A DNA stretch of 64,000 nucleotides from Prochlorococcus marinus str. GP2 (GCF_000759885.1 NZ_JNAH01000008.1:248001-312000), one strand, 5' to 3'; counted from the stretch's first letter, positions 49,178 to 59,133 are shown. Notes: generated by a model not told the origin, from the sequence alone. Translations and numbers: made by a program.

Positions 49178-50698
49178 TTATTTATCCAAACAGGCTAATG
49201 CTTTTAGTATCCCCTTTGCTTTATTTATTGTCTCTTGATATTCATTTTCAGGCGAAGAATCAGCAACTATTCCAGCCCCTGCTTGCACGAAAACATCATA
49301 TTTTCCATCTTCATAAGGTTTAACTATCATAGTTCTTATTGTAATTGCCGTATTTAATGCGCCATTTATATCAATAGATCCGTAAACACCAGCATAAGGT
49401 CCTCTCGCATCCTTTTCAAAATTTTGAATCAATTGCATAGCTCTGATTTTTGGAGCCCCAGTTACTGTCCCCGCTGGAAAACATGCCTTTAGCAAATCCC
49501 ACACGTCAGTATTGTTTTTTAAGATCCCCTCAACTTCACTGACTATATGCATAACGTGTGAATATTTCTCAATAACCATTAAGTCTTTAACCTCTACAGT
49601 ACCAACTTCACAAACTCTTCCGAGATCATTTCTTCCAAGATCTATTAGCATTACATGCTCAGCTATCTCTTTTGGATCTTTTAATAAGTCCTTTTCTAAT
49701 TTGAGATCTTGTTGAGGATCATTACCTCTAGGTCTCGTGCCAGCTATTGGTCTTAAGCTTGCAATAATCTGATTTTTTGTATTTTTTTCCGCTTTTACCA
49801 TAACTTCAGGACTGGAACCTATCAGATACCATGAGCCAAAATCAAAAAATGACATATATGGAGAAGGATTAACCATCCTTAAACTTCTATATAAATTAAA
49901 AGGATTATGGTTGACTTGAGTATGAAATCTCTGACTTATGACTATTTGAAAGATATCACCTTTCCTTATGTATTCTTTTGCAGAGAGAACTGCGTCCTCA
50001 AAATCTTTTTTCTTCCAATTACTTTTAATATTTAAGTTCAAATTCTCATTTTCATTCCACTCTAAAAACTCATTTTCTGTTAAGGGAATTTTCATTAATT
50101 CTCTAGTTTTCTTTATTTTAGAAATTGAGTTTAGAAAAACTTCTTCAATACAAGCATCTTTTGAAGAAGTTGTATCTGCATAAACTACTGCGGTTATACA
50201 TCTTTTAATTTGATCAAAAATAACTAATTGATCAAAAAACATCCACGTGCCATCTGGGATACTGCTTCCTTCATTTTTATTTATTAAAACGCTTGGCTCT
50301 ATTCGATTAATTAATTCATATCCCCAGCAACCATATAACTGTCCAATTGATGGTAATTCATCAACCATATATGACTTATATTCCTTAGTCCAAGTTTTTA
50401 AAAGATCAAAGGGATTCCCTTTATATATTTCAGTTTTTCCATTATTCCAAGTTTTAACTATTTCTTCTCCATAACAAACGGCTTCCCAAAGAGGTCTAGT
50501 AGCAACAATACTCCATCTACCCAAACTTTCGCCACCTTCTACAGATTCAAGAAAAACGCCATGGGAATCTTTTGAAGATAATTTTAACCAAGTTGATAAT
50601 GGAGTCTCTAAATCTGCTGGCCAAGTTTGAATGATAGGTATAAAGTTTTTACCTTCTTTGTGAGCCTTTAAAAAACTTTCTTTTTGTGAGCTGATCAT
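49178..50698 (-). CDS. trpE: Anthranilate synthase component I
   Basis: TrpE converts chorismate to anthranilate with ammonia from TrpG. The chorismate-binding domain signatures IASLRPIAGTRPRG and LIDLGRNDLGRVCEVG are present, as is ACFPAGTVTGAPKIRAM near residue 415. The N-terminal ESVEGGESLGRWSIV corresponds to the tryptophan-feedback region. The 506-residue length is right. trpG is not adjacent. Confidence 0.97.
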   Translation of the reverse strand: MISSQKESFLKAHKEGKNFIPIIQTWPADLETPLSTWLKLSSKDSHGVFLESVEGGESLGRWSIVATRPLWEAVCYGEEIVKTWNNGKTEIYKGNPFDLLKTWTKEYKSYMVDELPSIGQLYGCWGYELINRIEPSVLINKNEGSSIPDGTWMFFDQLVIFDQIKRCITAVVYADTTSSKDACIEEVFLNSISKIKKTRELMKIPLTENEFLEWNENENLNLNIKSNWKKKDFEDAVLSAKEYIRKGDIFQIVISQRFHTQVNHNPFNLYRSLRMVNPSPYMSFFDFGSWYLIGSSPEVMVKAEKNTKNQIIASLRPIAGTRPRGNDPQQDLKLEKDLLKDPKEIAEHVMLIDLGRNDLGRVCEVGTVEVKDLMVIEKYSHVMHIVSEVEGILKNNTDVWDLLKACFPAGTVTGAPKIRAMQLIQNFEKDARGPYAGVYGSIDINGALNTAITIRTMIVKPYEDGKYDVFVQAGAGIVADSSPENEYQETINKAKGILKALACLDK

Positions 50699-50757
50699 AT
50701 TAATAATGTCAACCCAAATTATAATTATATTCTTCTTTTATATCAACTTTGAGGAAG

Positions 50758-51180
50758 TTAATCAAAAGTATTCTTTGTAGTAAATTTCAACCCAGCTGGA
50801 TTAGGATTCTCACCAATTCTCCTTGGATTATGACCAACTTTCTCCCTGCCCTCATTAACTTTTTCAGAGAAAACGCCATCTTTTGGATGTAAAAATTCAA
50901 TATCTCCACCTGGGAAAATTCGGTAGATTTTGAAGTCCTCAATTCTTGGTTTGAAAGCTCTTAGTTGTGTACCTAGTGCAAGACATTGTTCTTTTCTTGC
51001 AAAGTACATTAAATTATCACCCTCATGCATAATAGCTGCACCACCGGTGGGCAATTCAAATGCTTGTTCCTTTGAACTTTTCCATACAATTGCATATTTT
51101 TCTTCGGTTTCTGCTGAGTTCAATAACCCCCCAGTACTTCCTATATGCTTTGGAAATTGACCAACTAATGTTTCAGTCAT
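50758..51180 (-). CDS. psaD: Photosystem I subunit II (PsaD)
   Basis: PsaD sits on the stromal side of photosystem I, docks ferredoxin and stabilises PsaC. The 140-residue protein has the core [20 protein letters not shown] and the C-terminal [19 protein letters not shown]. The 120-base upstream gap carries an AT-rich promoter region on the minus strand with TATTAT/TATAAAT-like motifs shortly before the ATG. It stands alone. Confidence 0.98.
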   Translation of the reverse strand: MTETLVGQFPKHIGSTGGLLNSAETEEKYAIVWKSSKEQAFELPTGGAAIMHEGDNLMYFARKEQCLALGTQLRAFKPRIEDFKIYRIFPGGDIEFLHPKDGVFSEKVNEGREKVGHNPRRIGENPNPAGLKFTTKNTFD

Positions 51181-51300
51181 CCTAATTTATAGTTATTTAT
51201 AATAAGAAGTTAGCATTCATATTTTGCAAAATTGAAAATTGATGGAGAATTTTCTACATTATTTAATATATTTATAACTTATGTGACATCTTTCTCACGA

Positions 51301-52665
51301 TCATTTTGAATCTGAAATTGGGAAAAACACTGTCAAACCTGTATCACGCCTTTTTGTAACATGCCCTCCTAAACTCGCTAATAGTTTTTGAGTGGCATTT
51401 TGACTTAGTTGTAAACTACCAGTTTGAGGATTCCAATTTAAAACGGGACCAATGTCGGAACTATTATCTTTTTTTAGAATTTCTTTATGATTAATATCCA
51501 ATTTTTGTACTTTTAATTGAAGTTTAAGTTTTTGACCAGCTGTTCTTAATTCTAAAATTAATGTACTACCTTCCTTTAATCCCCTAGTATTTTTATCAAT
51601 TAATCCACTTAACATTAACTCTAATTTTTCAGAATCACTCAAAATTTGCGGTAGTTGATTGGGGATATCAATCTTTAAAGAAATCCCACGTCGATTTAAT
51701 TGTTTATTCCATAAAGGAGAAAGCTTCTTAAAAATTTCTGCTAAATTGATTTTTGCTAAGTTATTTTGTGACGGAACTTCATTACTTACTAATTCAGCTG
51801 CATTAAAGATTAAACCAAATCTATCAATTTGTTCATTACATTCATTATCTATTTGAATTAAACGATTTCTCATTGATTCATCCATATTATATTTTTTTAA
51901 AGTAGAACTAATTAGGGTTCTTATTGTTGCCAAAGGCGTTCTTACTTCATGCGAAATTGCACGTAATAATTTTGCTTCAGTTATCTGGACATTTTTTTCA
52001 TAATTTTCTGCAGAATTCTGGATATTATGCTTTGGCATGAAATTCGCTAATTTTGCCGATAATATCGGCCAAAATAATTTTTCAAATTGATTATTAATAC
52101 TCAAATTCCCTAAATTATTTATTGCACTACGAAATTTAACTCCTTCATCGTAATTTTCTTGATTTAATTTTGCATGCATTAATTCAATTGAAATTTTTAG
52201 GCTTTCTTCATCACACTTCATTAATAAAATTTTCTTATCTTTTTCTCCTGCAATTGATAATATGCATTGAAAATTTGGAGTGATTATCATCAAAAAAGGT
52301 TCATAACCATCTTTTTGGCCTAGATTTAGGACTTTATAATTACTAACTATATCGGAATCTTTCTTTAGTTTATCTGAATTATTGCCTGGTAAAAAACCTG
52401 CATTTTCATTCTGAAAATAAGGAAAGCCCTCAGGCGCCCAAAGCCAGCCATGAAGTTGATTAAAAAATTTTTTTTCATTTAGAGCAGGCAAAGGCGATGC
52501 AACCCAAATACCTCCCTTTTTATAATTCTGAGATAAGAAATCTTTTTGAATAACCTCTAAAGAAGCCCACCACATTCTTCGAGATGTTTCATCATCAACA
52601 TATATTTTTTGAACTCCTTTAATCAAAAGGTCTTGAATGTTTTTAATAGTGATTTGTGATTTCAT
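51301..52665 (-). CDS. Sensor histidine kinase with degenerate ATP-binding domain
   Basis: The protein has an N-terminal region without clear membrane helices (about 1-225), a DHp helix with the phospho-acceptor His239 in AISHEVRTPLATI, and a C-terminal region in the place of the HATPase domain. The N-box, normally NLxxNA, reads as GLIDKN, and the G-boxes are poorly conserved (GPVLNWNPQTGSLQLS), so ATP hydrolysis may be weak or lost. I start at the ATG overlapping the rodA stop (TGATG). A TTG one codon upstream is possible. The association with the rodA-mrp cluster suggests a shared transcript. No response regulator is adjacent. Confidence 0.8.
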   Translation of the reverse strand: MKSQITIKNIQDLLIKGVQKIYVDDETSRRMWWASLEVIQKDFLSQNYKKGGIWVASPLPALNEKKFFNQLHGWLWAPEGFPYFQNENAGFLPGNNSDKLKKDSDIVSNYKVLNLGQKDGYEPFLMIITPNFQCILSIAGEKDKKILLMKCDEESLKISIELMHAKLNQENYDEGVKFRSAINNLGNLSINNQFEKLFWPILSAKLANFMPKHNIQNSAENYEKNVQITEAKLLRAISHEVRTPLATIRTLISSTLKKYNMDESMRNRLIQIDNECNEQIDRFGLIFNAAELVSNEVPSQNNLAKINLAEIFKKLSPLWNKQLNRRGISLKIDIPNQLPQILSDSEKLELMLSGLIDKNTRGLKEGSTLILELRTAGQKLKLQLKVQKLDINHKEILKKDNSSDIGPVLNWNPQTGSLQLSQNATQKLLASLGGHVTKRRDTGLTVFFPISDSK

Positions 52666-53933
52666 CAACTTCTTAATGATCTTGAACGTTTCAATATAGA
52701 TAAAACAAATCCAATAGATATGAAATTAATCACCAATGCCGTTCTGCCATAGCTCATAAAAGGAAGGGGAATTCCAGTAACTGGTCCTAATCCAATTGTC
52801 ATAAATAAGTTAATAATTATTTGGAATAAAAAAGTTGCTGCGATTCCAATAACTACTAAAGATTCAAAGTCAGTCCGGGCAATTGATGCAGTATTAATAA
52901 GTTTTTTAATCAAAAAAAAGAACAAAAATAAAACTATTATGCATCCCATAAAACCCAACTCTTCGCCTAGAGCGCTAAAAATAAAATCAGTATGTTGTTC
53001 TGGTATAAATTGCAAATTAGTGAGCTTACCTTTTAACAAACCAGTCCCAAAAAGTCCGCCAGAACCAATTGCAATTTGACTCTGTATTAAATGATATCCA
53101 CCACCTAAGGGATCTCTATTTGGATCTAAAAATAAAACTAATCTATCTTTTTGATAGTCTTTGAGCCCATATTGCCACAAAATTGGTGTCAATTTTGCCA
53201 CCAATAAGTGCAACGACATTGCGAGAGAAGAAAAAATAATTTTCCTTTTCGAAGATCTATAAGCAAGATATCCTATAAATAGGATCCAGAAAATAAGAAG
53301 ATTTGGTATGGATAAATATAATATTGATGTTACAAGACAAAAAACTAATATCAAAATCCACTCTATAGCCATTTGCGACCAATAGAGCATTACACCTGTC
53401 AGAACCAATAAAACTAAAGAGGTGCCAAGGTCTGGTTGAAAAAAAATTAATAACCAAGGAACAATAACTACTAATAAGGGCAATACTAAATCTCTTATTG
53501 TTGAAATTATTTTTTTTTCGAGTACTAAAGCAAGAGCTAATACAGTACTTAATTTGGCGACTTCTGAGGGCTGAAAAGAAAATATTCCTAAGTTTAGCCA
53601 TCTTTGAGCTCCAGAAACTGAGATCCCAAAAAAATAAATTAGAAATAATGAGATTAAAGTACACAAATAGAATGGAATCAGATACTTTCTAATTCTCTCT
53701 AAGGGTATGTAAGAAATAAAAAATGCCAAAAAATAGCCTAAAAAACCTGTTAAGACATGGCTAAAAAAATTAGATGCTAAAAAACCATCCTGAATACTTT
53801 TTATTAAAAACCCCGAAATAATAACTAGAAAAAGAGGAATTAAAAGGAGTGGAGAAAATAAAAATTTTCTACTAAAGTTGTCTTTTTTTTGTAAAAAACC
53901 TCTTTTATTTAATAAAGAAATTCTCCTTAACAT
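52665..53933 (-). CDS. rodA: Rod-shape/cell-wall polymerase RodA (SEDS family)
   Basis: RodA is an integral membrane peptidoglycan glycosyltransferase of the SEDS family, acting with a class B penicillin-binding protein. The protein has about ten hydrophobic segments and the SEDS motifs GAQRWLNLGIFSFQPSEVAKL, FFQPDLGTSLVLL and GEELGFMG, plus GIPLPFMSYGRTALV near the C-terminus. The ATG at 53933 (422 residues) is more likely than the TTG just before it. It starts three bases after the mrp stop and overlaps the kinase gene by one base. Confidence 0.95.
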   Translation of the reverse strand: MLRRISLLNKRGFLQKKDNFSRKFLFSPLLLIPLFLVIISGFLIKSIQDGFLASNFFSHVLTGFLGYFLAFFISYIPLERIRKYLIPFYLCTLISLFLIYFFGISVSGAQRWLNLGIFSFQPSEVAKLSTVLALALVLEKKIISTIRDLVLPLLVVIVPWLLIFFQPDLGTSLVLLVLTGVMLYWSQMAIEWILILVFCLVTSILYLSIPNLLIFWILFIGYLAYRSSKRKIIFSSLAMSLHLLVAKLTPILWQYGLKDYQKDRLVLFLDPNRDPLGGGYHLIQSQIAIGSGGLFGTGLLKGKLTNLQFIPEQHTDFIFSALGEELGFMGCIIVLFLFFFLIKKLINTASIARTDFESLVVIGIAATFLFQIIINLFMTIGLGPVTGIPLPFMSYGRTALVINFISIGFVLSILKRSRSLRS

Positions 53934-53936
53934 CAA

Positions 53937-55007
53937 TTAACTACAAACAAATTGATTTTTAATTAATTTAGCTAAATTAACAAATTCAACAGAACTTTCC
54001 TTATTTGGTTGGCTTATTGAGATTGGTACTCCTTTATTGCTGTCATCAACAATAGGAATTTCAATAGGGATTTGTGCCAACAAAGGTAAATCATTTTCTT
54101 TAGCTAATGTTTGTCCACCACCTTTACCAAAAATTTCATATTTTTTACTTGGCATATCTGGCGGAATAAATACTGACATATTTTCTACAACTCCCAATAG
54201 CGGCACACCAAGTTGTTTAAACATTGCTAATCCCCTCCTTGCATCTTGCAAGGACACTTGTTGTGGAGTTGTGACGATAATAGCTCCAGAAATAGGAACA
54301 GATTGGGAGAGAGAGATTTGAGCATCTCCTGTTCCTGGGGGCAAGTCAATAACCAAAAAATCAAGATTATTCCATTCAACTTGGTAAAGAAATTGACGGA
54401 TAATACTATTTAACATTGGTCCCCTCCAGATAACTGGCTGACCTTCTTCTATTAAGAAACCCATAGAAACTAATGAAATTCCATATTTATTGATTGGGAT
54501 TAACCTTTGATCATTACCACTACCTTCAGTAACCTTTGGATTCTGCTCTGCAACTCCCATCATTGAGGGTGTATTAGGTCCATAAATATCCGCATCCAGC
54601 AACCCAGTTTTTAAACCTAATTTAGCTAAAGAACAAGCTAGATTCACTGCAATAGTACTTTTCCCTACTCCACCTTTACCACTACTAACAGCGATGATAT
54701 GACGAATACCATCAATCTGCTGTAACTCAGGACCATTACTTTCAGTTTTAGATTCTTTTACTGAAGGATTATTATCTATCTCTATTTGAACATCATCAAT
54801 ATCTTTAAAATCTAGTAGTACTTTACGAACCTCATTCACAATTCTATCTCTCTGAGAATTTGCAAATGATGGCAATGATAGTGTTACGATTACTCTTGGA
54901 ATAGTTACTCTTACGTTTTTAATCCAAGCTAATTCAATTACATTTTTCTTTGATCCAGTATCTAGAACCTTTTGTAAAGCATAATTCGCATCTTCTATTG
55001 TGGTCAT
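53937..55007 (-). CDS. mrp: Mrp/ApbC-family iron-sulfur-cluster carrier ATPase, lacking the CxxC pair
   Basis: The N-terminal MIP18/DUF59-like domain (about 1-80) is followed by a deviant-Walker-A P-loop ATPase, with GKGGVGKS at 110-117 and DADIYGPNTPSMMG. In E. coli Mrp two Cys (CxxC) that hold the [4Fe-4S] cluster follow the strand VVENMS. Here that place reads VFIPPDMPSKKY, with no Cys. The whole protein has just two Cys, at 125 and 355. Cluster transfer could still occur through other ligands, as proposed for HCF101-like proteins. It starts the mrp-rodA-kinase cluster. Confidence 0.94.
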   Translation of the reverse strand: MTTIEDANYALQKVLDTGSKKNVIELAWIKNVRVTIPRVIVTLSLPSFANSQRDRIVNEVRKVLLDFKDIDDVQIEIDNNPSVKESKTESNGPELQQIDGIRHIIAVSSGKGGVGKSTIAVNLACSLAKLGLKTGLLDADIYGPNTPSMMGVAEQNPKVTEGSGNDQRLIPINKYGISLVSMGFLIEEGQPVIWRGPMLNSIIRQFLYQVEWNNLDFLVIDLPPGTGDAQISLSQSVPISGAIIVTTPQQVSLQDARRGLAMFKQLGVPLLGVVENMSVFIPPDMPSKKYEIFGKGGGQTLAKENDLPLLAQIPIEIPIVDDSNKGVPISISQPNKESSVEFVNLAKLIKNQFVCS

Positions 55008-55163
55008 TAAATTTTTAAATATTTTGACAAGGTAGTCGACTGTTAGAAAGATTAAGAACTATGTCGAACTATCAAATAATAGGAAATAAGGACCCCCTAA
55101 GAGAAATTATAAAGGGAAACTTATAATTAACCAAAAATTTTTTCTTTAAGATTTTCTAAATAC

Positions 55164-56192
55164 ATGTTCAAAGAACCTCCTAAAAACTCGAGAGAAAAAA
55201 CTAAAAATCTCTTATTAGGTCTACAAGACAAAATTTGTTCAGGCCTTGAGAATGTAGATGGTAAAGGGAAATTCGTTGAAGAATCCTGGCTAAGAGACGA
55301 AGGTGGTGGTGGAAGATCAAGAGTATTGAAAAACGGTTCTATTTTTGAGCAAGCAGGAGTAAATTTTTCTGAAGTACAGGGGAAAGAATTACCTCAATCA
55401 ATCATCTCTCAGAGGCCCGAAGCAAAAGGTCATGAATGGTTTGCGACAGGAACTTCTATGGTATTGCATCCTAAGAATCCATATATTCCTACTGTTCATC
55501 TGAATTATCGTTATTTCGAAGCTGGACCTGTTTGGTGGTTCGGTGGAGGTGCAGACTTAACTCCTTTTTATCCTTATCTTTCAGATGTGAGAAATTTTCA
55601 TAGAGAGCATAAAAAAGCTTGTGAGAAAGTTGATAAAAATTTGCATAAAGTTTTCAAACCATGGTGTGATGAATATTTCTTCTTGAAGCACAGAAATGAA
55701 TCTAGAGGTATAGGAGGTATTTTTTATGATTATCAAGATGGTTCAGGCAATATTTATAGAGGAAATAATCAAAACGGAGAGGCATCAAAAAATTCACAAA
55801 ATATTGGAAAATCTAATCTTGATTGGGATAATTTATTTTCCTTAGCAGAAAACTGCGGGCAGGCATTTCTCCCTTCATATTTACCCATTATTGAAAAAAG
55901 AGCTTCGAAAACATATACATCGAAGGAGAGAGAATTCCAGCTATATCGAAGAGGTAGATATGTCGAATTTAATTTAGTGTGGGATAGAGGTACAATTTTT
56001 GGATTACAAACAAACGGAAGAACTGAATCAATATTAATGTCATTACCTCCTTTAGCCAGATGGGAGTATGGATATAAAGCTATAAAGGGTTCTAGAGAAG
56101 AATTTCTTACATCAATTTTTACAAAGCCACAAGATTGGTTAAAAGATAAGGAATTAGAAAAATTCTGTAAGGATAATGATATTTTTGATTAG
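55164..56192 (+). CDS. hemF: Oxygen-dependent coproporphyrinogen III oxidase
   Basis: HemF decarboxylates coproporphyrinogen III to protoporphyrinogen IX, feeding chlorophyll and heme synthesis. Signatures include [21 protein letters not shown] near residue 111 (given in part) and [17 protein letters not shown] near 262. The 342-residue length is typical of the cyanobacterial enzyme. It is divergent from mrp, with a 156-base gap that contains a TTGACA hexamer at 55024-55029 and a 21-codon open frame. Confidence 0.97.
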   Translation: MFKEPPKNSREKTKNLLLGLQDKICSGLENVDGKGKFVEESWLRDEGGGGRSRVLKNGSIFEQAGVNFSEVQGKELPQSIISQRPEAKGHEWFATGTSMVLHPKNPYIPTVHLNYRYFEAGPVWWFGGGADLTPFYPYLSDVRNFHREHKKACEKVDKNLHKVFKPWCDEYFFLKHRNESRGIGGIFYDYQDGSGNIYRGNNQNGEASKNSQNIGKSNLDWDNLFSLAENCGQAFLPSYLPIIEKRASKTYTSKEREFQLYRRGRYVEFNLVWDRGTIFGLQTNGRTESILMSLPPLARWEYGYKAIKGSREEFLTSIFTKPQDWLKDKELEKFCKDNDIFD

Positions 56193-56220
56193 AAATTATA
56201 AATTTTATCTTTTACTTATC

Positions 56221-56778
56221 TTAAATAGGAGTTTTAAATAAAGAGCCGTCACTTTTCAATTGAAGTTTTTCTCCAAGTTCATTTTCTAAAGAGATTAATT
56301 CATCCCTATGCGCTCTAAGTCTCATGAAAGTTGAATCATTTTCATTTTCGTTGATCAACCTTAATTCAAATTTCTCCTCTCTTGCTGATTTTTTAAAATA
56401 AACAATTCCAGACAAAGGGCCACCAATTAATCCCAAAAGAATAGGCCACCAACCTAATTCAGGATATATTTGTATAATTACTAATCCCAAAGCACAAGAA
56501 CCAAAACCTCCAAGAAAACCTAAAAAAATTGCTAAAAATTTACTAGAAACAACTTGACCTTTGAATATTAAAATTCTTTGTTCAAAATCTCCTCCTGTTT
56601 GCTTCCATCCCCTCAAATTAAGCCATTCACATAAACCATTTAAAACCTTTACTGGCTGTTGAGAAGATGAAATCTCAACGATGGTTGTCCTATCTTTACT
56701 GGAAGCCCTAAGAAAAAAAAATAATCCTATGGCCAAGAGAATTGTCAGCAATAATGTTGAATTTAAAGAATAGGACAT
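56221..56778 (-). CDS. CCB2/CCB4-like protein for cytochrome b6 heme ci maturation (cofactor assembly of complex C subunit B)
   Basis: The 185-residue protein has an N-terminal hydrophobic helix (about 8-25) and a soluble alpha-beta part with LNLRGWKQTGGDFEQRILIF. Two further helices (about 81-105 and 109-128) follow, separated by a YPELGWW loop, and then a charged C-terminal tail. This layout is that of the CCB2/CCB4 family, which in plants and cyanobacteria attaches heme ci to cytochrome b6. The identity rests on pattern, not on a database search, so I give moderate confidence. It is convergent with hemF. Confidence 0.65.
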   Translation of the reverse strand: MSYSLNSTLLLTILLAIGLFFFLRASSKDRTTIVEISSSQQPVKVLNGLCEWLNLRGWKQTGGDFEQRILIFKGQVVSSKFLAIFLGFLGGFGSCALGLVIIQIYPELGWWPILLGLIGGPLSGIVYFKKSAREEKFELRLINENENDSTFMRLRAHRDELISLENELGEKLQLKSDGSLFKTPI

Positions 56779-56930
56779 TAAATAATTTTTTTTAGTAACT
56801 CGAGAATAAAAATTAAAGTTACATCATATTATAAATTTTTAGATTTATTCTGTAAAATATTCCTATTAAATAAAAACTCTTAATTAAAAAATCTTAATTA
56901 ATATTCTTAATCTTTAAATAATTTTTAAAA

Positions 56931-57566
56931 ATGACTACTGAAAATAAAAATATTGATCTTCTTTATAACGATTTAACACCAGATTTATACAATCTTTACA
57001 AAAAATCATCCTACCTGGCTATTGACACTGAAGCAATGGGTTTAATTCATGGTAGAGATAGACTATGTTTAGTACAAATATGCAATGAATTTAAAAGAAC
57101 ATCCTGTATAAAAATCGAACTTAATACATCTTCTTCACCTCATTTAAAATCACTTCTTGAAGATGACAAAATTACGAAAATATTTCACTATGCGAGATTT
57201 GATGTAGCAGCTCTAAAATGCAATCTTGAGATTAAAACAAAAAATATTTTTTGTACAAAAATTGCTAGTAAGTTAGCGAGAACTTATACAAATAAACACG
57301 GTTTAAAGGACTTAATTAATGAATTGTTAGGTATAGAACTGGACAAAAGCTCTCAAAGTAGTGATTGGGGTAGCAACGAAGATTTAACAAAAGATCAATT
57401 AGATTATGCAGCAAATGATGTTAGATATTTAATTGAAGCTATGCATAAATTAAAAGTTATCTTGGAAAGAGAGAATAGATATGAATTAGCAAAAAAATGT
57501 TTCGAAACAGTTTCTGTACATGCAGATTTAGACATACTAAAATTCTCAAATATATTTGAACATTAA
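56931..57566 (+). CDS. rnd: RNase D-like 3'-5' exonuclease (DEDDy)
   Basis: A 211-residue ribonuclease D catalytic domain without the HRDC tail. All four acidic residues and the Tyr are seen: Asp32 and Glu34 (AIDTEAMGL), Asp91 (HYARFDVAAL), Tyr159 and Asp163 (DYAANDVRYL). It should trim RNA 3' ends, perhaps of tRNA precursors, whose CCA is not encoded in this genome. The short form is usual in cyanobacteria. It is convergent with the small gene at 57570. Confidence 0.9.
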   Translation: MTTENKNIDLLYNDLTPDLYNLYKKSSYLAIDTEAMGLIHGRDRLCLVQICNEFKRTSCIKIELNTSSSPHLKSLLEDDKITKIFHYARFDVAALKCNLEIKTKNIFCTKIASKLARTYTNKHGLKDLINELLGIELDKSSQSSDWGSNEDLTKDQLDYAANDVRYLIEAMHKLKVILERENRYELAKKCFETVSVHADLDILKFSNIFEH

Positions 57567-57569
57567 GAT

Positions 57570-57836
57570 TCAATCTTCAGTTAAAAAATTATCTTCACCA
57601 TCAAGAGTTTCCATAAGCTTATCAAGTATTCTTGATGAACTAAGTTTATCTCCATCATTTTTTTCACAAATTTTTAAGACACTTTGAGCAACTTGTATTT
57701 TTTCTTGAATAGTTTTCGAGCCTTCTTTTGCAATTTGAATTTCTACTTTCTTCTTAGCAGAAGATAAGCTTATACTCATAAGTTTTGCAATCTCTGCACA
57801 AATTTTTAGATATTGCCGATCATTTATTGGATACAT
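57570..57836 (-). CDS. Small conserved hypothetical helical protein (88 aa)
   Basis: This 88-residue, mostly helical protein (ISLSSAKKKVEIQIAKEGSK, SSSRILDKLMETLDGEDNF) is of a type found in marine picocyanobacteria. No membrane segment, Cys motif or known catalytic signature is seen. The start ATG is preceded by an AT-rich gap to the end of the lipid-A-disaccharide-synthase-like gene, which is 34 bases upstream and on the same strand. The function is unknown. Confidence 0.7.
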   Translation of the reverse strand: MYPINDRQYLKICAEIAKLMSISLSSAKKKVEIQIAKEGSKTIQEKIQVAQSVLKICEKNDGDKLSSSRILDKLMETLDGEDNFLTED

Positions 57837-57870
57837 AAAAGAATTAATAATTAAAAGCTACTGCCATTTA

Positions 57871-59133
57871 CTAAGATAACAAATGAAGGTTTATGGCATC
57901 TACGATTTTCTTACTTGCTCCGAATTCCCCCATTCTTTTTTTTCCAATTTTTGCTTGTTCTAACCTTTCGTCTTTTCCTTTCAAAAGTAAACTTAAACGT
58001 TTTAAAAGAATTGTTTTGTTCTTGCAGACTAAAACACTACCTCCCAATAATCTTGATTGCCTTTTTGCAAATGTTTTTGTAAATTGTGGTCCGGATCCCG
58101 GTAGAGAAAGAGATGGAATTCCAAGCCCAGCAATTTGCTCAGTAGCAGTTCCTGCATTAGACAAGCCAATTTCTGCCATATTGGCCCATGTATTAAATTT
58201 ACCTTTTCCAATCACTACATATTGATTTTTCTTTTTCCATACTGAATCTTCATCAATTAGAAATTTAACTTTATTCTGTTTGATAAAACCATATTTATTT
58301 AAATAACTTTGAATTTGAATCACATTCGCATTAATGCTTAAAGGCAAAAGAATTACCAAATCCTTTGATAAATCAAAATCTTGCAAACAATTAAGAAAAT
58401 TATCAAGATTTTTAAGAGCTTCAGGGTATCTACTCCCAACTAATAAAATAATCCTTTTAAAAGAAATAATATTTGCTATCTTCTTGTTTTTTGAATTCAC
58501 AAAATCCATCATTGGATTACCCAAGTATTTTGCGTCAATATTTTTTTTATTCAAATTATTAGCTGTAATTTTATCTCTCATAATTACATTTTTACATCTT
58601 GAAGATTTCATTAAAAACATTTCCCATGGATCCCATTCAGAACCTTTCAACTTATGATAAAAATCGCTTAAATCCCACCCAGGGCCACTACTCCAAGTAT
58701 GATCACTTTTGGGAGTTCCAATGAAACTAAATTCGCATTCTGAACTCCAAGCGTAAAGTAATGGCAAGAAATCGCCTACTGCGATAATTTTGCATTTATG
58801 TTTTGACTTCTGTTTTACAAGTAGAAAATTTCTTAAATTATCGATTAAAAATCCTGCAAACAAATCAAGCAAAAATCCCTTCAGACTTTGATTACTAAAA
58901 CCTCCACTAGGCAGCTCTTTTAAATATCCTATTTTACTAAATTTCTTTGATTTTATGGAATTAAATACATCTCCATTTCCTACTAAAGGCAACACTTCAA
59001 TATTTTTATTTTTTAATTTTTTTAGTAATCTTTTTATTATTTCCGACGCGATTACATCTTCTCCATGACCATTGCATATAAATAACAGAGAATGAGACTC
59101 CTTACTGTTAAGATCATAAAAAGACTCAATCGA
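57871..59133 (-). CDS. Lipid-A-disaccharide-synthase-related glycosyltransferase-like protein (start uncertain)
   Basis: From residue 66 of the open frame (LLFICNGHGEDVIASEI) the protein resembles the cyanobacterial LpxB-related family. It has IAVGDFLPLLYAW, the GNPMMDF motif and the C-terminal nucleotide-sugar site AEIGLSNAGTATEQIAGLGIPSL. The first 49 codons of the longest frame are the antisense of tRNA-Cys and are an artefact. Between the tRNA boundary and the conserved start there is no ATG, GTG or TTG in frame. The candidates are ATT at 59133, used here, or CTG at 59088. The LpxB-related group probably acts in a cell-envelope or glycolipid pathway not yet assigned. Confidence 0.75.
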   Translation of the reverse strand, partial: SIESFYDLNSKESHSLLFICNGHGEDVIASEIIKRLLKKLKNKNIEVLPLVGNGDVFNSIKSKKFSKIGYLKELPSGGFSNQSLKGFLLDLFAGFLIDNLRNFLLVKQKSKHKCKIIAVGDFLPLLYAWSSECEFSFIGTPKSDHTWSSGPGWDLSDFYHKLKGSEWDPWEMFLMKSSRCKNVIMRDKITANNLNKKNIDAKYLGNPMMDFVNSKNKKIANIISFKRIILLVGSRYPEALKNLDNFLNCLQDFDLSKDLVILLPLSINANVIQIQSYLNKYGFIKQNKVKFLIDEDSVWKKKNQYVVIGKGKFNTWANMAEIGLSNAGTATEQIAGLGIPSLSLPGSGPQFTKTFAKRQSRLLGGSVLVCKNKTILLKRLSLLLKGKDERLEQAKIGKKRMGEFGASKKIVDAINLHLLS

